A stretch of DNA of 64,000 nucleotides, from NCBI GenBank assembly GCA_036723735.1, contig DAIMGT010000009.1, forward strand, positions 1 to 64,000, written 5' to 3'. Shown here in pieces: positions 20,401 through 28,547 of this stretch. Within the stretch, counting starts at the first letter, position 1. Each line of letters starts with the position of its first letter. The translations under genes were made by a program, and so were the position numbers. The DNA is from UBA4656 sp002405525 (lineage in GTDB: Bacteria; Pseudomonadota; Gammaproteobacteria; Xanthomonadales; Ahniellaceae). Below the pieces are notes generated by a model. That model did no database searches and had not been told where the DNA came from. It saw nothing but the letters and a program-made list of their open reading frames with translations.

Positions 20401-20597
20401 TCCAGCAACTCCGCGTCGAACACTGGCGGCAGAACCAGCAGACCCGCGCCGCCGTGCAGTCGGAGATCCGGTTCACCCTCAACGAGCTGCCGGAGGAGCC
20501 TTACCCGGAGCCGGTATGGAACGAGAAGGTGGATGCGGTGTGGCAGTTTGTGTTTCGGGCCGGCAGCTCGGGCGGCGGCGCGCGCATCGGGGCCTGA
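17427..20597 (+). pseudogene. hsdR: Type I restriction endonuclease subunit, interrupted by one in-frame TAG
   Basis: HsdR is the translocating nuclease of the type I complex. The frame is continuous from 17427 to 20597 (1056 codons, normal length) except for TAG at 17994-17996. Homologues read N-L-x-D-Y-R-D at this point, so the stop replaces a Tyr codon by one base. The nuclease motif lies before the stop (PDAIGFV then EWK near residue 170, followed by QEAY). After it come the helicase motifs: QGSGKS near 308, TDEAH near 409, FTGTP, and TGFDVP further on. With termination at 17994 only 189 residues would be made. Restriction should be lost unless the stop is suppressed, the gene restarts, or the base is a sequencing error. 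Confidence 0.9.
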
Positions 20598-20618
20598 CCG
20601 CTGACTGACGGACGGCAA

Positions 20619-21377
20619 GTGACAAAGCAGAGCAACTCCAACCCGAGTCCCGACGCAGCGCAGGATCGGCGCCCCGGCGCAGCAGGCGGCACCGTCGGGC
20701 TGCTTCGCAAGCGGAAGATCCCGCTGCGCATGAGTGCAGAGGACGTCCAGCGGTTGCGCGCTTATCTGGGCGTCACCGATGGTGGGGGGTGGAAACCTTC
20801 AGCGCGTGTGACGCGCGTCGTGACCCATGGCGCGACGATCATCGTCGTGGTGCCGGTGAGCAGGATTCATTTGCGGCCAGGATCGATCGTCGTCGAAGGA
20901 CTTGGCCGCGTCCCGGCTGACCTCGAATCGCCGGTGCTGCCGCCGGGCTTCAAGGTGCTTAGCGCCGAGTTCCGGTTTCGAGGTGCTACTTCATCTCTCT
21001 TGGTGGAGATGCGCCAGTCCGCCCTGCCAAAGGTTGCGCGCAGCAAGCGTGCTGGGGCGAGCGGCGTGATAACGGAGTCACGGGAATCGCGGGCGATCGC
21101 TGGAACTGGTTCGGAATCGGAGCCGGGAAGCGCCTCGAGGCAAGTTGACCAATCGGCACGTCCGGCCAGCACCAACGGCGCCCGACTGACCGTGCCGAAG
21201 CGACAGCCCCGAGCGGCGTCCCGCGCGGCTTTGCCGCCAGCGCCCAAGAAGAAGGCAAAGAAACGCAAGGCCAAGAAGAAGCGCGGGGCGAGCGTCGGCG
21301 GGCCATGGGGTGGCAGGTCGTACCAAGGGCCGCTGGTGTTCAATGCGGGAAGTCCGGGCCTCGGCAAGAAGCGTTGA
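20619..21377 (+). CDS. Unrecognised protein with Lys/Ala-rich C-terminal tail
   Basis: The product has up to 252 residues from a GTG at 20619, 21 bases after hsdR; a later ATG at 20730 is an alternative start. The central part (about 38-135) looks folded and beta-rich (VTRVVTHGATIIVVVPVSRIHLRPGS in outline). The tail from about 145 is low complexity with a strongly basic cluster near 222-234 (PKKKAKKRKAKKKRG), which would suit nucleic-acid binding. No family was recognised. Base composition is lower in GC than the neighbouring hsdR, suggesting a separate origin. It may be co-transcribed with hsdR. Confidence 0.55.
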   Translation: MTKQSNSNPSPDAAQDRRPGAAGGTVGLLRKRKIPLRMSAEDVQRLRAYLGVTDGGGWKPSARVTRVVTHGATIIVVVPVSRIHLRPGSIVVEGLGRVPADLESPVLPPGFKVLSAEFRFRGATSSLLVEMRQSALPKVARSKRAGASGVITESRESRAIAGTGSESEPGSASRQVDQSARPASTNGARLTVPKRQPRAASRAALPPAPKKKAKKRKAKKKRGASVGGPWGGRSYQGPLVFNAGSPGLGKKR

Positions 21378-21493
21378 TGCAATAGGGTGCGAGTTCTGTT
21401 GATCTGAGCGTGGGGCAGGTGAGCGGTGTTGCCCCGTTCATCGCGCCACACGTGTTCGAGAATCCTGCAATTGCCCAACGACGGAGATCCGAC

Positions 21494-22168
21494 ATGCATC
21501 GAATCACTCTCGCGGCTGCGCTGTTGCTTCAGGTGGGATATTCATTCGGCCAAGTCGCCCAGGTGCGCGACGCCACCGGCGCGTTGGTTGGCCCTTACCT
21601 TGGGTCTGCTGGGCCAGTCCCTGATGCAGTCGCGTTCAATGCCGAGAACCCGGCCTTCACGGTGGTCTCTCCGACCGGTTTCATTGCGTCATACAGCGTC
21701 AGCAGCGGACGAGTCGCCTTTCCGATCGAGTTGCCGGGTGTGCGGTTTCGGCCGGATCCGTTCGTGTTCTTTGCATCGGCAGGGTGTACAGGGCAGGCGT
21801 ACTTCAAGGTGTTCACCGGGACGCCTGCGCGGGTTGGCGTCCCAATCGGCGGATTCGTGTTTAGTGCTCTGGGACTTGAGACGGCTCCGTTTTTCGTCGC
21901 CAAGGATGCGGTAACCGTCGTTTTGCAGCCGCAGTCGCGACTCGGCATCGGTGGGGCGTGCGACCCAGTCAACAACCAACCCGCCGACTCATTCGTACCG
22001 GCCGGGCCAAACGATCCGGCGGTGACTGGGTTCCCGAATGCCCCGTATCAGCCACCACTTCGGATCGGCGTGGTGGAGCCGGCATGGCGGCTCTTCAGCG
22101 ACGGATTCGAGTCGGTGAGTGCTTCGAGTGCGGTCCTCGCGCATTGGACGCATGCACAGTGCGCGTGA
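21494..22168 (+). CDS. Exported protein of unknown function with C-terminal SDGFE motif
   Basis: The ATG at 21494 has GGAG 7 bases upstream and gives a signal peptide (MHRITLAAALLLQVGYSFG). An open frame from 21410 only adds untranslated leader. The mature 200 residues are beta-rich (GPYLGSAGPVPDAVAFN, FIASYSVSSGRVAFPIEL) with Cys in CTGQ and ACDP. Near the end is LFSDGFESV, a short motif that I have the impression recurs near the C-termini of secreted Lysobacterales proteins. Function is unknown. It sits at the end of the accessory block, before tRNA-Phe, with relatively low GC. Confidence 0.65.
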   Translation: MHRITLAAALLLQVGYSFGQVAQVRDATGALVGPYLGSAGPVPDAVAFNAENPAFTVVSPTGFIASYSVSSGRVAFPIELPGVRFRPDPFVFFASAGCTGQAYFKVFTGTPARVGVPIGGFVFSALGLETAPFFVAKDAVTVVLQPQSRLGIGGACDPVNNQPADSFVPAGPNDPAVTGFPNAPYQPPLRIGVVEPAWRLFSDGFESVSASSAVLAHWTHAQCA

Positions 22169-22286
22169 GTCCATTACACGGCTGCCAGGCCGACCGAGTT
22201 TCAACCAGCTAGGGACTGAGCAGGGACTGGGGCGCGCAAGCGACTCGACGCAGTCGGGGCGTCAGCGGATAAGCTATTGATTCGAA

Positions 22287-22362
22287 TGGTGGCCGGGGAC
22301 GGAATCGAACCGCCGACACGGGGATTTTCAATCCCCTGCTCTACCAACTGAGCTACCCGGCC
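22287..22362 (-). tRNA. tRNA-Phe (GAA)
   Basis: Read on the minus strand the 76 bases fold as a standard cloverleaf: acceptor GGCCGGG paired with CCCGGCC, D-arm GCTC/GAGC, anticodon stem GGGGA/TCCCC around the GAA anticodon, TTCGATT T-loop, and an encoded CCA end. tRNA genes are frequent integration sites. The restriction-modification block ends about 120 bases from this one, on the side of its 3' end. Confidence 0.97.
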
Positions 22363-22581
22363 ATCGAGGGGTGCCGGCGCAGGGGCCGGCAGCCCAGTAT
22401 TAGATCGGTGGCGATGGGGCGGCGTCAAGCCGCGCGCCGGGGTTGCCGACATGCTGAACGGCGGCCCGACGCGCAGGTTCGGCGGCTGCGACGGGTGGCG
22501 CGTGCGGCGCGTCCTCGGGACACAATGTGCTGACGTGCCTCGTGCCAGCCTGTTTCCTGCCCATCGTCGCCGGAGCCCGCC

Positions 22582-23046
22582 ATGACCGCCAACGCCCGCC
22601 CGCGTCGTTGCACGACCACCGCCTTCGCCGCGCTGCTCGCGGCCCTGGCCGCCATGCCCGCCGTCGCCGACCGCCTCGCGCGGCAGGAGGCGGCGCTGGC
22701 GCGGTTCCAGCAGTTCGCGGGCGAACCGGTGAAGCGGATGCCGTCGTTCACGCTCACCGACTGGCGGCCGCTGGGGAAGACCCACCTCGCGGTGTTCCGC
22801 GGGCCGGTGACGGCGTGGCTGATCACCGTGCGCGAGCCCTGCATCGGCCTCGACTGGGCACGCGCGATCGCGATCACGTCCACCGGCGGCACGGTGTCGC
22901 CGCGCTTCGACCGGGTGGTCTTCCGCGACGGCATCGGTCCGGGCGCGCGCCGCGAGGATTGCCGGATCGAGGAGATCCGGCCGGTGGACTACCGCAAGGT
23001 GCGCGACGCGGAGAGGGCCGCGCGGGCGGCCGAGCGGGACGACTGA
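22582..23046 (+). CDS. DUF6491-type exported protein
   Basis: The 154-residue protein has a signal peptide (TTTAFAALLAALAAMPAVADRL) and a GGAG ribosome site 8 bases before the ATG. The body follows the DUF6491 pattern known mainly from Xanthomonadales relatives: RFQQFAGEPVKRM, a WRPLGKTHLAVF strand, TAWLITVREPC, then SPRFDRV and DCRIEEIRPVDY. The two conserved Cys (REPC and DCRI) may pair. Function is unknown and the location is periplasmic. It is convergent with yggX. Confidence 0.8.
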   Translation: MTANARPRRCTTTAFAALLAALAAMPAVADRLARQEAALARFQQFAGEPVKRMPSFTLTDWRPLGKTHLAVFRGPVTAWLITVREPCIGLDWARAIAITSTGGTVSPRFDRVVFRDGIGPGARREDCRIEEIRPVDYRKVRDAERAARAAERDD

Positions 23047-23076
23047 GCCGCTCCGGCGGCGCGGCATTGCCGCACT

Positions 23077-23349
23077 TCAGGCCTGCGGCGGCACGAAGCC
23101 TTCGGGCTTTTCGGCGCCGTCGCCGAACAGGAACTTTTCCATCTCGGCTTGCAGGAAGGCGCGCGCCTTGGGGTCGAGCGGGCTCAGGCGGTTCTCGTTG
23201 ATCAGCATGGTCTGGTGCGCCAGCCAATCGGCCCAGGCCTGTTTGGAGATGCCGGCGTAGACGCGCTTGCCGGGTTCGCCTGGCCACGGGGCGAAGTCGA
23301 GGCCCTCGGCCTCGCGCTGGAGTTTCAGGCAGAACACGGTGCGGGGCAT
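23077..23349 (-). CDS. yggX: Fe(II) trafficking / oxidative damage protection protein YggX
   Basis: The 90-residue protein starts [18 protein letters not shown], the family hallmark with the redox-sensitive Cys7, followed by [21 protein letters not shown] and the ending KFLFG. It is a small cytosolic protein that protects Fe-S clusters. The ATG lies one base after the mutY stop (TGAGATG), so the two are translationally coupled. The mutY-yggX pairing is common in proteobacteria, MutY being an Fe-S enzyme. Confidence 0.95.
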   Translation of the reverse strand: MPRTVFCLKLQREAEGLDFAPWPGEPGKRVYAGISKQAWADWLAHQTMLINENRLSPLDPKARAFLQAEMEKFLFGDGAEKPEGFVPPQA

Positions 23350-23350
23350 C

Positions 23351-24451
23351 TCAGGGGTCCTCCGGACGGGGCTTGCGGCGCGGGGTGACGCGCGACGGCC
23401 CGTCGGTCCCGTCGAGGCGGTCGAGCAGGGCGGCGATCGGGCGCGGCAGGCCGAGCGTGGCACGCGCGGCGCGATCGACCCAGCGCAGGTCGCCATTGTC
23501 GCCGATCGCGGTGGCCGGCGCGTGCAGGGTGGCGGCCAGCGGCGTCATGCGCAGGCGGAAGTGGGTGAAGGCGTGCTCGAAGTCGGGCAGCGCCTCGAAT
23601 GCGGTCGCAGTGCCGAAGTGCACCCCCACTCGATCGCGCGCGGCGGCTGCGTCGGCCGCCTCGGGCAGGCTCCACAGACCGCCCCAGATGCCGCTCGGCG
23701 GTCGGCGCTCCAGCAGCACGCGGCCGGCGTCGTCGCGCAGCAGGACCAGGCAGGTATCGCGCCGCGGCACGGTGCGCGCGGCGCGCTTGCGCGGCAGGCT
23801 GGCCACCACGCCGGCGGCCAGTGCGCCGCAATCGTCGCGCACGGGGCAATTCCCGCAGCGCGGGTTGCGGGGTGTGCAGACGGTGGCGCCCAGGTCCATC
23901 ACCGCCTGCGTGTAGTCGGCGAGCCGCGCCTCGGGCAGAAGGGCCTCGGCCAGCGTCCACAGGCGCTTCTGCACCGGCGCGGACGTCACCTCGTCCTCGA
24001 TCCGCGCGTGCCGCGCCAGCACGCGGCGCACGTTGCCGTCGAGGATGGCGTGGCGCTGGCCGTGGGCCTGGGCGAGGATCGCGGCGGCGGTGCTGCGGCC
24101 GATGCCGGGCAGGGCGGACAGCGCTTCGAGGTCCGCCGGCAGTTCGCCGCCGTGGCGCTCGACGCACGCCTGCGCCGCGCGATGCAGGTTGCGCGCGCGG
24201 CTGTAGTAGCCGAGCCCGGCCCACAGCGCGAGCACGGTGTCGAGATCCGCGCGCGCGAGATCGGCCAGGGTCGGCAGCGCGGCCACGAAGCGGCCGAAGT
24301 AGCCGGTCACCGTCGCCACCTGGGTCTGCTGCAGCATGATCTCCGACACCCACACGCGGTACGGCGTGCGCGGGTGCTGCCATGGCAGGTCGTGGCGGCC
24401 GTGGACCGCGTGCCAGTCGAGCAGGCGCGCGGCGAACGCGGGATCGGTCAT
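23351..24451 (-). CDS. mutY: A/G-specific adenine DNA glycosylase
   Basis: MutY removes adenine mispaired with 8-oxoguanine. The 366-residue protein has LPWQ and [10 protein letters not shown] near the start, the helix-hairpin-helix [13 protein letters not shown], the catalytic Asp in [10 protein letters not shown], an Fe-S cluster with C-x6-C-x2-C-x5-C ([17 protein letters not shown]), and a C-terminal NUDIX-like domain that reads 8-oxoG ([11 protein letters not shown]). Its start overlaps the ftsY stop by four bases (ATGA), and yggX follows at once, so ftsY-mutY-yggX form an operon. Confidence 0.96.
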   Translation of the reverse strand: MTDPAFAARLLDWHAVHGRHDLPWQHPRTPYRVWVSEIMLQQTQVATVTGYFGRFVAALPTLADLARADLDTVLALWAGLGYYSRARNLHRAAQACVERHGGELPADLEALSALPGIGRSTAAAILAQAHGQRHAILDGNVRRVLARHARIEDEVTSAPVQKRLWTLAEALLPEARLADYTQAVMDLGATVCTPRNPRCGNCPVRDDCGALAAGVVASLPRKRAARTVPRRDTCLVLLRDDAGRVLLERRPPSGIWGGLWSLPEAADAAAARDRVGVHFGTATAFEALPDFEHAFTHFRLRMTPLAATLHAPATAIGDNGDLRWVDRAARATLGLPRPIAALLDRLDGTDGPSRVTPRRKPRPEDP

Positions 24452-25473
24452 TCGCCGATGCGTGCCGGCAGCAGGCCGTCGACGAAGGCCGCGGGGTCGA
24501 ACACGCGCAGGTCGTCCAGCGACTCGCCGACGCCGACGTAGCGGATCGGCAGGCCGAACTCGCGCGCCAGCGCGAACACCACGCCGCCACGCGCGCTGCC
24601 GTCGAGCTTGGTCACCGCCAGCCCGGTCACGCCCGCGGCCTTGAGGAACTGGCGCACCTGGCTGATCGCGTTCTGGCCGGTGGTGCCGTCGATCACCTGC
24701 AGCACCTCGTGCGGCGCCTCGGGGTCGATCTTGCCGAGCACGCGGCGGATCTTGGAGAGTTCATCCATCAGGCCGGCCTGGGTGTGCAGGCGGCCGGCGG
24801 TGTCGGCCACCAGCACGTCCACGCCGCGGGCTTTCGCCGCCTGCAGGGCGTCGAAGATCACTGCCGCGGAATCCGCGCCCGACCCCTGCGCCACCACCGG
24901 CACGCTGTTGCGCTCGCCCCAGGTCTTCAATTGTTCGACCGCCGCGGCGCGGAAGGTGTCGCCGGCGGCCAGCATCACCTTGGCGCCCTCGCGCTGCAGG
25001 TGCTGGGCGAGCTTGCCGATGGTGGTGGTCTTGCCCACCCCGTTGACGCCGACCACCATCAGCACGAAGGGGCGCCTCGCCTCGTCGATCTCCAGCGGAC
25101 GGGCGACCGGCACCAGCATGCGCGTGAGGTCGGCGCGCAGCGCGGCGAACAGCGCGTCGGCGTCGGCGAACTCGCGCGCCTGCACGCGGCGGCGCAGGTC
25201 GGCGACCACGGCGGCGGTGGCGGACACGCCGACGTCGGCCGACAGCAGGGCGGTCTCCAGTTCGTCCAGCAAGGCGTCGTCGAGCCGCGGGTTGCCGGAG
25301 AACAGCGCCGACACCGCGCGGCCCAGCGCGTTGCCGTGCAGGCGTTCGCGCCAGCTGGCGGCGGCGGGTGCGGCCGGCCGGGCGATTGCATCGGCAGCGG
25401 CGGCGGCGGGCGCGGGCGCGGGCGCGCCATCGTCGGCGCCTGCCGGGCGCTTGCGCTTGAAGAAACTGAACAT
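24448..25473 (-). CDS. ftsY: Signal recognition particle receptor
   Basis: FtsY is the membrane-associated GTPase that receives SRP-ribosome complexes. The start at 25473 (MFSFFKRKRP) is chosen; the frame extends further upstream, but only with sequence antisense to rsmD. The 341 residues consist of a short Ala/Pro-rich acidic linker, the N domain, then the G domain with GVNGVGKTTTIGKLA (P-loop), DTAGRLHT, TKLDGSARGG and GVGESLDDL. The N-terminal A domain is short compared with E. coli. It is the first gene of ftsY-mutY-yggX and divergent from rsmD over 100 bases. Confidence 0.96.
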   Translation of the reverse strand: MFSFFKRKRPAGADDGAPAPAPAAAAADAIARPAAPAAASWRERLHGNALGRAVSALFSGNPRLDDALLDELETALLSADVGVSATAAVVADLRRRVQAREFADADALFAALRADLTRMLVPVARPLEIDEARRPFVLMVVGVNGVGKTTTIGKLAQHLQREGAKVMLAAGDTFRAAAVEQLKTWGERNSVPVVAQGSGADSAAVIFDALQAAKARGVDVLVADTAGRLHTQAGLMDELSKIRRVLGKIDPEAPHEVLQVIDGTTGQNAISQVRQFLKAAGVTGLAVTKLDGSARGGVVFALAREFGLPIRYVGVGESLDDLRVFDPAAFVDGLLPARIGE

Positions 25474-25573
25474 CGCGGGCAGCAATCGAAGGTCCGGCGT
25501 CGATGGTAACGCAGGCCGCCAAGCGGCTCGCCGGCGTGCATACTCGCCGGCCATCCTCGTCGCCATCCCGATC

Positions 25574-26167
25574 ATGGCCAGCCCGCCGCAGCGCCGACCC
25601 TTCCGCCCCGCCGCGCCCGGTCGCGTGCGCATCATCGCCGGGCGCCTGCGCGGGTCGAAGCTGGACGTGCCGGATGTCATCGGGCTGCGGCCGACCGCCG
25701 ACCGCGTGCGCGAGACCCTGTTCAACTGGCTGATGCCGGTGCTGCCCGGCGCGCGCTGCCTCGACCTCTACGCCGGCACCGGCGCGCTCGGCATCGAGGC
25801 CGCCTCGCGCGGCGCGCGCGAGGTGGTGCTGGTGGAGCGCGACCGCCAGGCCACCGCTGCCCTGCGCGGCAATCTCGCGCGGCTGGGCGTGGCGGCTGCG
25901 ACGGTGGTCGAGGCTGACGCACTGGCCTTCCTTTCCGGACCGGCGCGGCCGTTCGACGTCGTGTTCCTCGACCCCCCGTTCGCCGCCCGGGCCTGGTCGG
26001 CCGCGGCCGCGGCACTGGTCCGCGGCTGGCTCGCACCGCAGGCGCGGGTGTACGTCGAATCCCCGTTCGACCCGGTGCCGGCGGTGCCGCCGGACTGGGA
26101 CCTGCAGCGGGAGCTGCGGGCCGGCGTGGTCCGTGCGGCCTTGTATCGGTGCGGCCCGGCCCCATGA
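25574..26167 (+). CDS. rsmD: 16S rRNA (guanine966-N2)-methyltransferase
   Basis: The 197-residue protein has the family N-terminus GRVRIIAGRLRGSKL, LRPTADRVRETLFNWL, the SAM site DLYAGTGALGIEAASRGA, and the catalytic DPPF motif (VFLDPPFAAR). It methylates G966 in the 30S subunit. Divergent ftsY/rsmD is a common proteobacterial arrangement. The start is the ATG at 25574, in the same frame as a long upstream open frame antisense to ftsY that is not coding. Confidence 0.95.
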   Translation: MASPPQRRPFRPAAPGRVRIIAGRLRGSKLDVPDVIGLRPTADRVRETLFNWLMPVLPGARCLDLYAGTGALGIEAASRGAREVVLVERDRQATAALRGNLARLGVAAATVVEADALAFLSGPARPFDVVFLDPPFAARAWSAAAAALVRGWLAPQARVYVESPFDPVPAVPPDWDLQRELRAGVVRAALYRCGPAP

Positions 26168-26223
26168 GCCTCCCGGGGCGCCCGCCGCAGCCGCGGACCG
26201 TTCGTGCGGCCCTCGGGGGGGCA

Positions 26224-26232
26224 TGGCATAAT
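26224..26232 (+). promoter_or_regulatory. Possible extended -10 promoter for yajC-secDF
   Basis: TGGCATAAT fits an extended -10 box (TGN followed by CATAAT) about 68 bases before the yajC ATG. No clear -35 is seen. A run of seven T follows at about 26241-26247. Confidence 0.35.
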
Positions 26233-26299
26233 CCGGCGCCTTTTTTTCCCGACCGGGCCGGCGCTGCGCCAGCCCCCCAACCCACCTCCGGATGAACCC

Positions 26300-26629
26300 A
26301 TGGACTTCCTGATCGCTTCCGCCCACGCGCAGGGTGCCGCCGCGCAGCAGCCGAGCCTGCTGTCGCCGCTGATCATGATGGTGCTGTTTTTCGTGGTGTT
26401 CTGGTTCATCGCCATCCGCCCGCAGATGAAGCGGGCCAAGGAGCACCGCACCCTGCTGGCCGGGTTGGCCAAGGGCGACGAGGTGGTGGCCGCCGGCGGC
26501 CTGCTCGGCCGGGTGGCCGAGATCGCCGAATCGATCGTCACCCTCGAGATCGCCGACGGCGTGCAGGTCAAGGTGCAGAAGCAGGCCGTGGTCACGGTCC
26601 TGCCCAAGGGTACGCTGAAGTCCGCCTGA
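26300..26629 (+). CDS. yajC: Sec translocase auxiliary subunit YajC
   Basis: The 109-residue protein has one membrane helix (LLSPLIMMVLFFVVFWFIAI) followed by RPQMKRAKEH and the cytosolic domain with LAKGDEVVAAGGLLGRVAEI. The start at 26300 (MDFLIASAHAQ) is the typical family N-terminus. The frame extends upstream to 26204 without a ribosome site. YajC associates with SecDF. It is followed by secD after 40 bases. The tgt/queA genes that often precede yajC are absent here; rsmD is upstream. Confidence 0.95.
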   Translation: MDFLIASAHAQGAAAQQPSLLSPLIMMVLFFVVFWFIAIRPQMKRAKEHRTLLAGLAKGDEVVAAGGLLGRVAEIAESIVTLEIADGVQVKVQKQAVVTVLPKGTLKSA

Positions 26630-26669
26630 GCCCCGCGGCCCGCGCACGGGCCGCCCGCAGGAAATCCTC

Positions 26670-28535
26670 ATGCTCGAATACGCACGCTGGAAGTTCGTGG
26701 TCGCCGCGACCGTGGTCGCGCTGGCCGTGCTCTACGCCCTGCCGAACCTGTTTCCGCAGGACCCGGCGGTGCAGGTCTCGGCCAACCGCGGCAACACGAT
26801 CGACCAGGCCCTGCGCGAGCGCGTGCAGGCCGAACTCGAGGAGCGCGAGATCGCCTTCAAGCGCATCGACCTCGACGAGGACGCGAAGCGGCTGCTGGTG
26901 CGGCTGGCCGACTCCGAAGCGCAGTTGCCGGCCCGCGAAGCGCTGGCGAACGAACTCGGCGCGGGCTACAACGTGGCGCTCAACCTTGCGTCCACCGTGC
27001 CCGGCTGGCTGACCGCGGTCGGCGGCAAGGCGATGGCGCTGGGTCTCGACCTGCGTGGCGGCGTGCACTTCCTGATGGAAGTCGACCAGCGCGCCGCGCT
27101 GGAGAAGCAGGCCGAGCGCAAGACCGACGACATCCGCTCCATGTTGCGCAACAACGACATCCGCTACCGATCCGTGACGCGCGGCGCGCAGGGCATCGTG
27201 GTCACGCTGCCGACCGACGCCGACCGCAATGCCGCGTTCACCCGCATCTCCACCGACCTGCCCACGGTCACCCTGGCCGACGGTCCGGCGGTCGAGGGTG
27301 GCGTGACCCTGGTGGCCACCATCAGCGAGGCGGCCGTGCGGCAGGAGATGAACGCCGCCCTGCAGCAGAACATTTCCACCCTGCGCAACCGCATCAATGC
27401 GCTCGGCGTGGCCGAGCCGAACATCCAGCAGCAGGGCGCTTCGCGGATCGTGGTCCAGTTGCCCGGCGTGCAGGACACCGCAGCGGCCAAGCGCATCCTC
27501 GGCGCCACCGCGACGCTGGAGTACCGTGCGGTCGACCAGCGAGGCAGCGCCGCCGATGCGGTGGCCGGCCGGGTGCCGCCGAATTCCCGCCTGTACTACA
27601 CGCGAGACGGCCAGCCGGTGCTGCTGAGCAAGCAGGTGATCGCCACCGGCGACCAGCTGGTGGACGCATCCAGCGGCATCGATCAGCAGAGCGGCACGCC
27701 GATGGTCCTGGTGCGCCTCGACAACGTCGGCGGGCAGCGCATGCTCGACTTCACCAACGACAACGTCGGCAACGGCATGGCGGTGGTGTTCATCGAACGC
27801 TTGCCGGAGGTGAACATGGTCGACGGCAAGGAAGTGCGCACCCAGCGGGTGAAGGAAGAGGTGATCTCGATCGCCAACGTGCGCGAGCCGTTCGGCAAGC
27901 AGTTCCAGACCACCGGCCTCGATTCGGCGGACGAGGCCGCAGAACTCGCGCTGCTGCTGCGCGCCGGCGCGCTGGCCGCGCCCATCGACATCGTCGAGGA
28001 GCGCATCATCGGCCCCAGCCTCGGTCGCGACAACATCGAAAGCGGGCGCAACGCGGTGGCGTTCGCGTTCCTGTTCACCCTCGCGTTCTTCCTGTTCTAC
28101 TACCGCATGTTCGGTGTGGTGACCTGCGCGGCCCTGCTCCTGAATCTGCTGCTGGTGGTCGCCATCATGTCGGTGCTCGGGGCCACCATGACCCTGCCGG
28201 GTCTGGCGGGACTGGCGTTGACCATCGGCATGTCCGTGGATGCCAACGTGCTGATCAACGAGCGCATCCGCGAGGAACTGCGCCTCGGCAATTCGCCGCT
28301 GTCGGCCATCCAGACCGGTTACGACAAGGCGTCCGGGACCATCGCCGATGCCAACATCACCGCGCTGCTGGCGGGCATCGCCCTGTTCGCCTTCGGCAGC
28401 GGGCCGGTCAGGGGCTTCGCGATCACTCTGTGCGTGGGCATCCTGACCTCGATGTACACCGCCGTGTCCGTCTCGCGCGGCGTGGCCACCCTCATCTATG
28501 GCCGCCGGCGCAAGCTGGCCGGCATCGCGATCTGA
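26670..28535 (+). CDS. secD: Protein translocase subunit SecD
   Basis: The 621-residue membrane protein starts with AGGAA six bases before the ATG. It has an N-terminal helix (FVVAATVVALAVLYALPNLF), the LGLDLRGGVHF motif near residue 122, a large periplasmic P1 domain, and a C-terminal RND-type membrane bundle with GMSVDANVLINERIREEL near 518. Together with SecF it uses the proton-motive force to complete export. It is second in yajC-secD-secF. Confidence 0.97.
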   Translation: MLEYARWKFVVAATVVALAVLYALPNLFPQDPAVQVSANRGNTIDQALRERVQAELEEREIAFKRIDLDEDAKRLLVRLADSEAQLPAREALANELGAGYNVALNLASTVPGWLTAVGGKAMALGLDLRGGVHFLMEVDQRAALEKQAERKTDDIRSMLRNNDIRYRSVTRGAQGIVVTLPTDADRNAAFTRISTDLPTVTLADGPAVEGGVTLVATISEAAVRQEMNAALQQNISTLRNRINALGVAEPNIQQQGASRIVVQLPGVQDTAAAKRILGATATLEYRAVDQRGSAADAVAGRVPPNSRLYYTRDGQPVLLSKQVIATGDQLVDASSGIDQQSGTPMVLVRLDNVGGQRMLDFTNDNVGNGMAVVFIERLPEVNMVDGKEVRTQRVKEEVISIANVREPFGKQFQTTGLDSADEAAELALLLRAGALAAPIDIVEERIIGPSLGRDNIESGRNAVAFAFLFTLAFFLFYYRMFGVVTCAALLLNLLLVVAIMSVLGATMTLPGLAGLALTIGMSVDANVLINERIREELRLGNSPLSAIQTGYDKASGTIADANITALLAGIALFAFGSGPVRGFAITLCVGILTSMYTAVSVSRGVATLIYGRRRKLAGIAI

Positions 28536-28547
28536 ACGGCCCAGCCC

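Noticed and set aside
18003..20597. Second half of hsdR as an independent helicase gene
   Set aside because: The frame is the same as the first part, separated by one TAG, and no ribosome site or typical start is seen just after it. A single interrupted hsdR is simpler.
16863..20618. Open frame of about 1250 codons on the minus strand across hsdR
   Set aside because: Only the last 157 codons (16863-17336) have a family signature and a sensible start. The rest is antisense to hsdR, whose motifs are unambiguous.
26241..26247. T-run after rsmD as an intrinsic terminator
   Set aside because: The preceding GGCGCC is only a 6-base self-complementary sequence without a stable hairpin, and the run sits just after a candidate -10 box for yajC.
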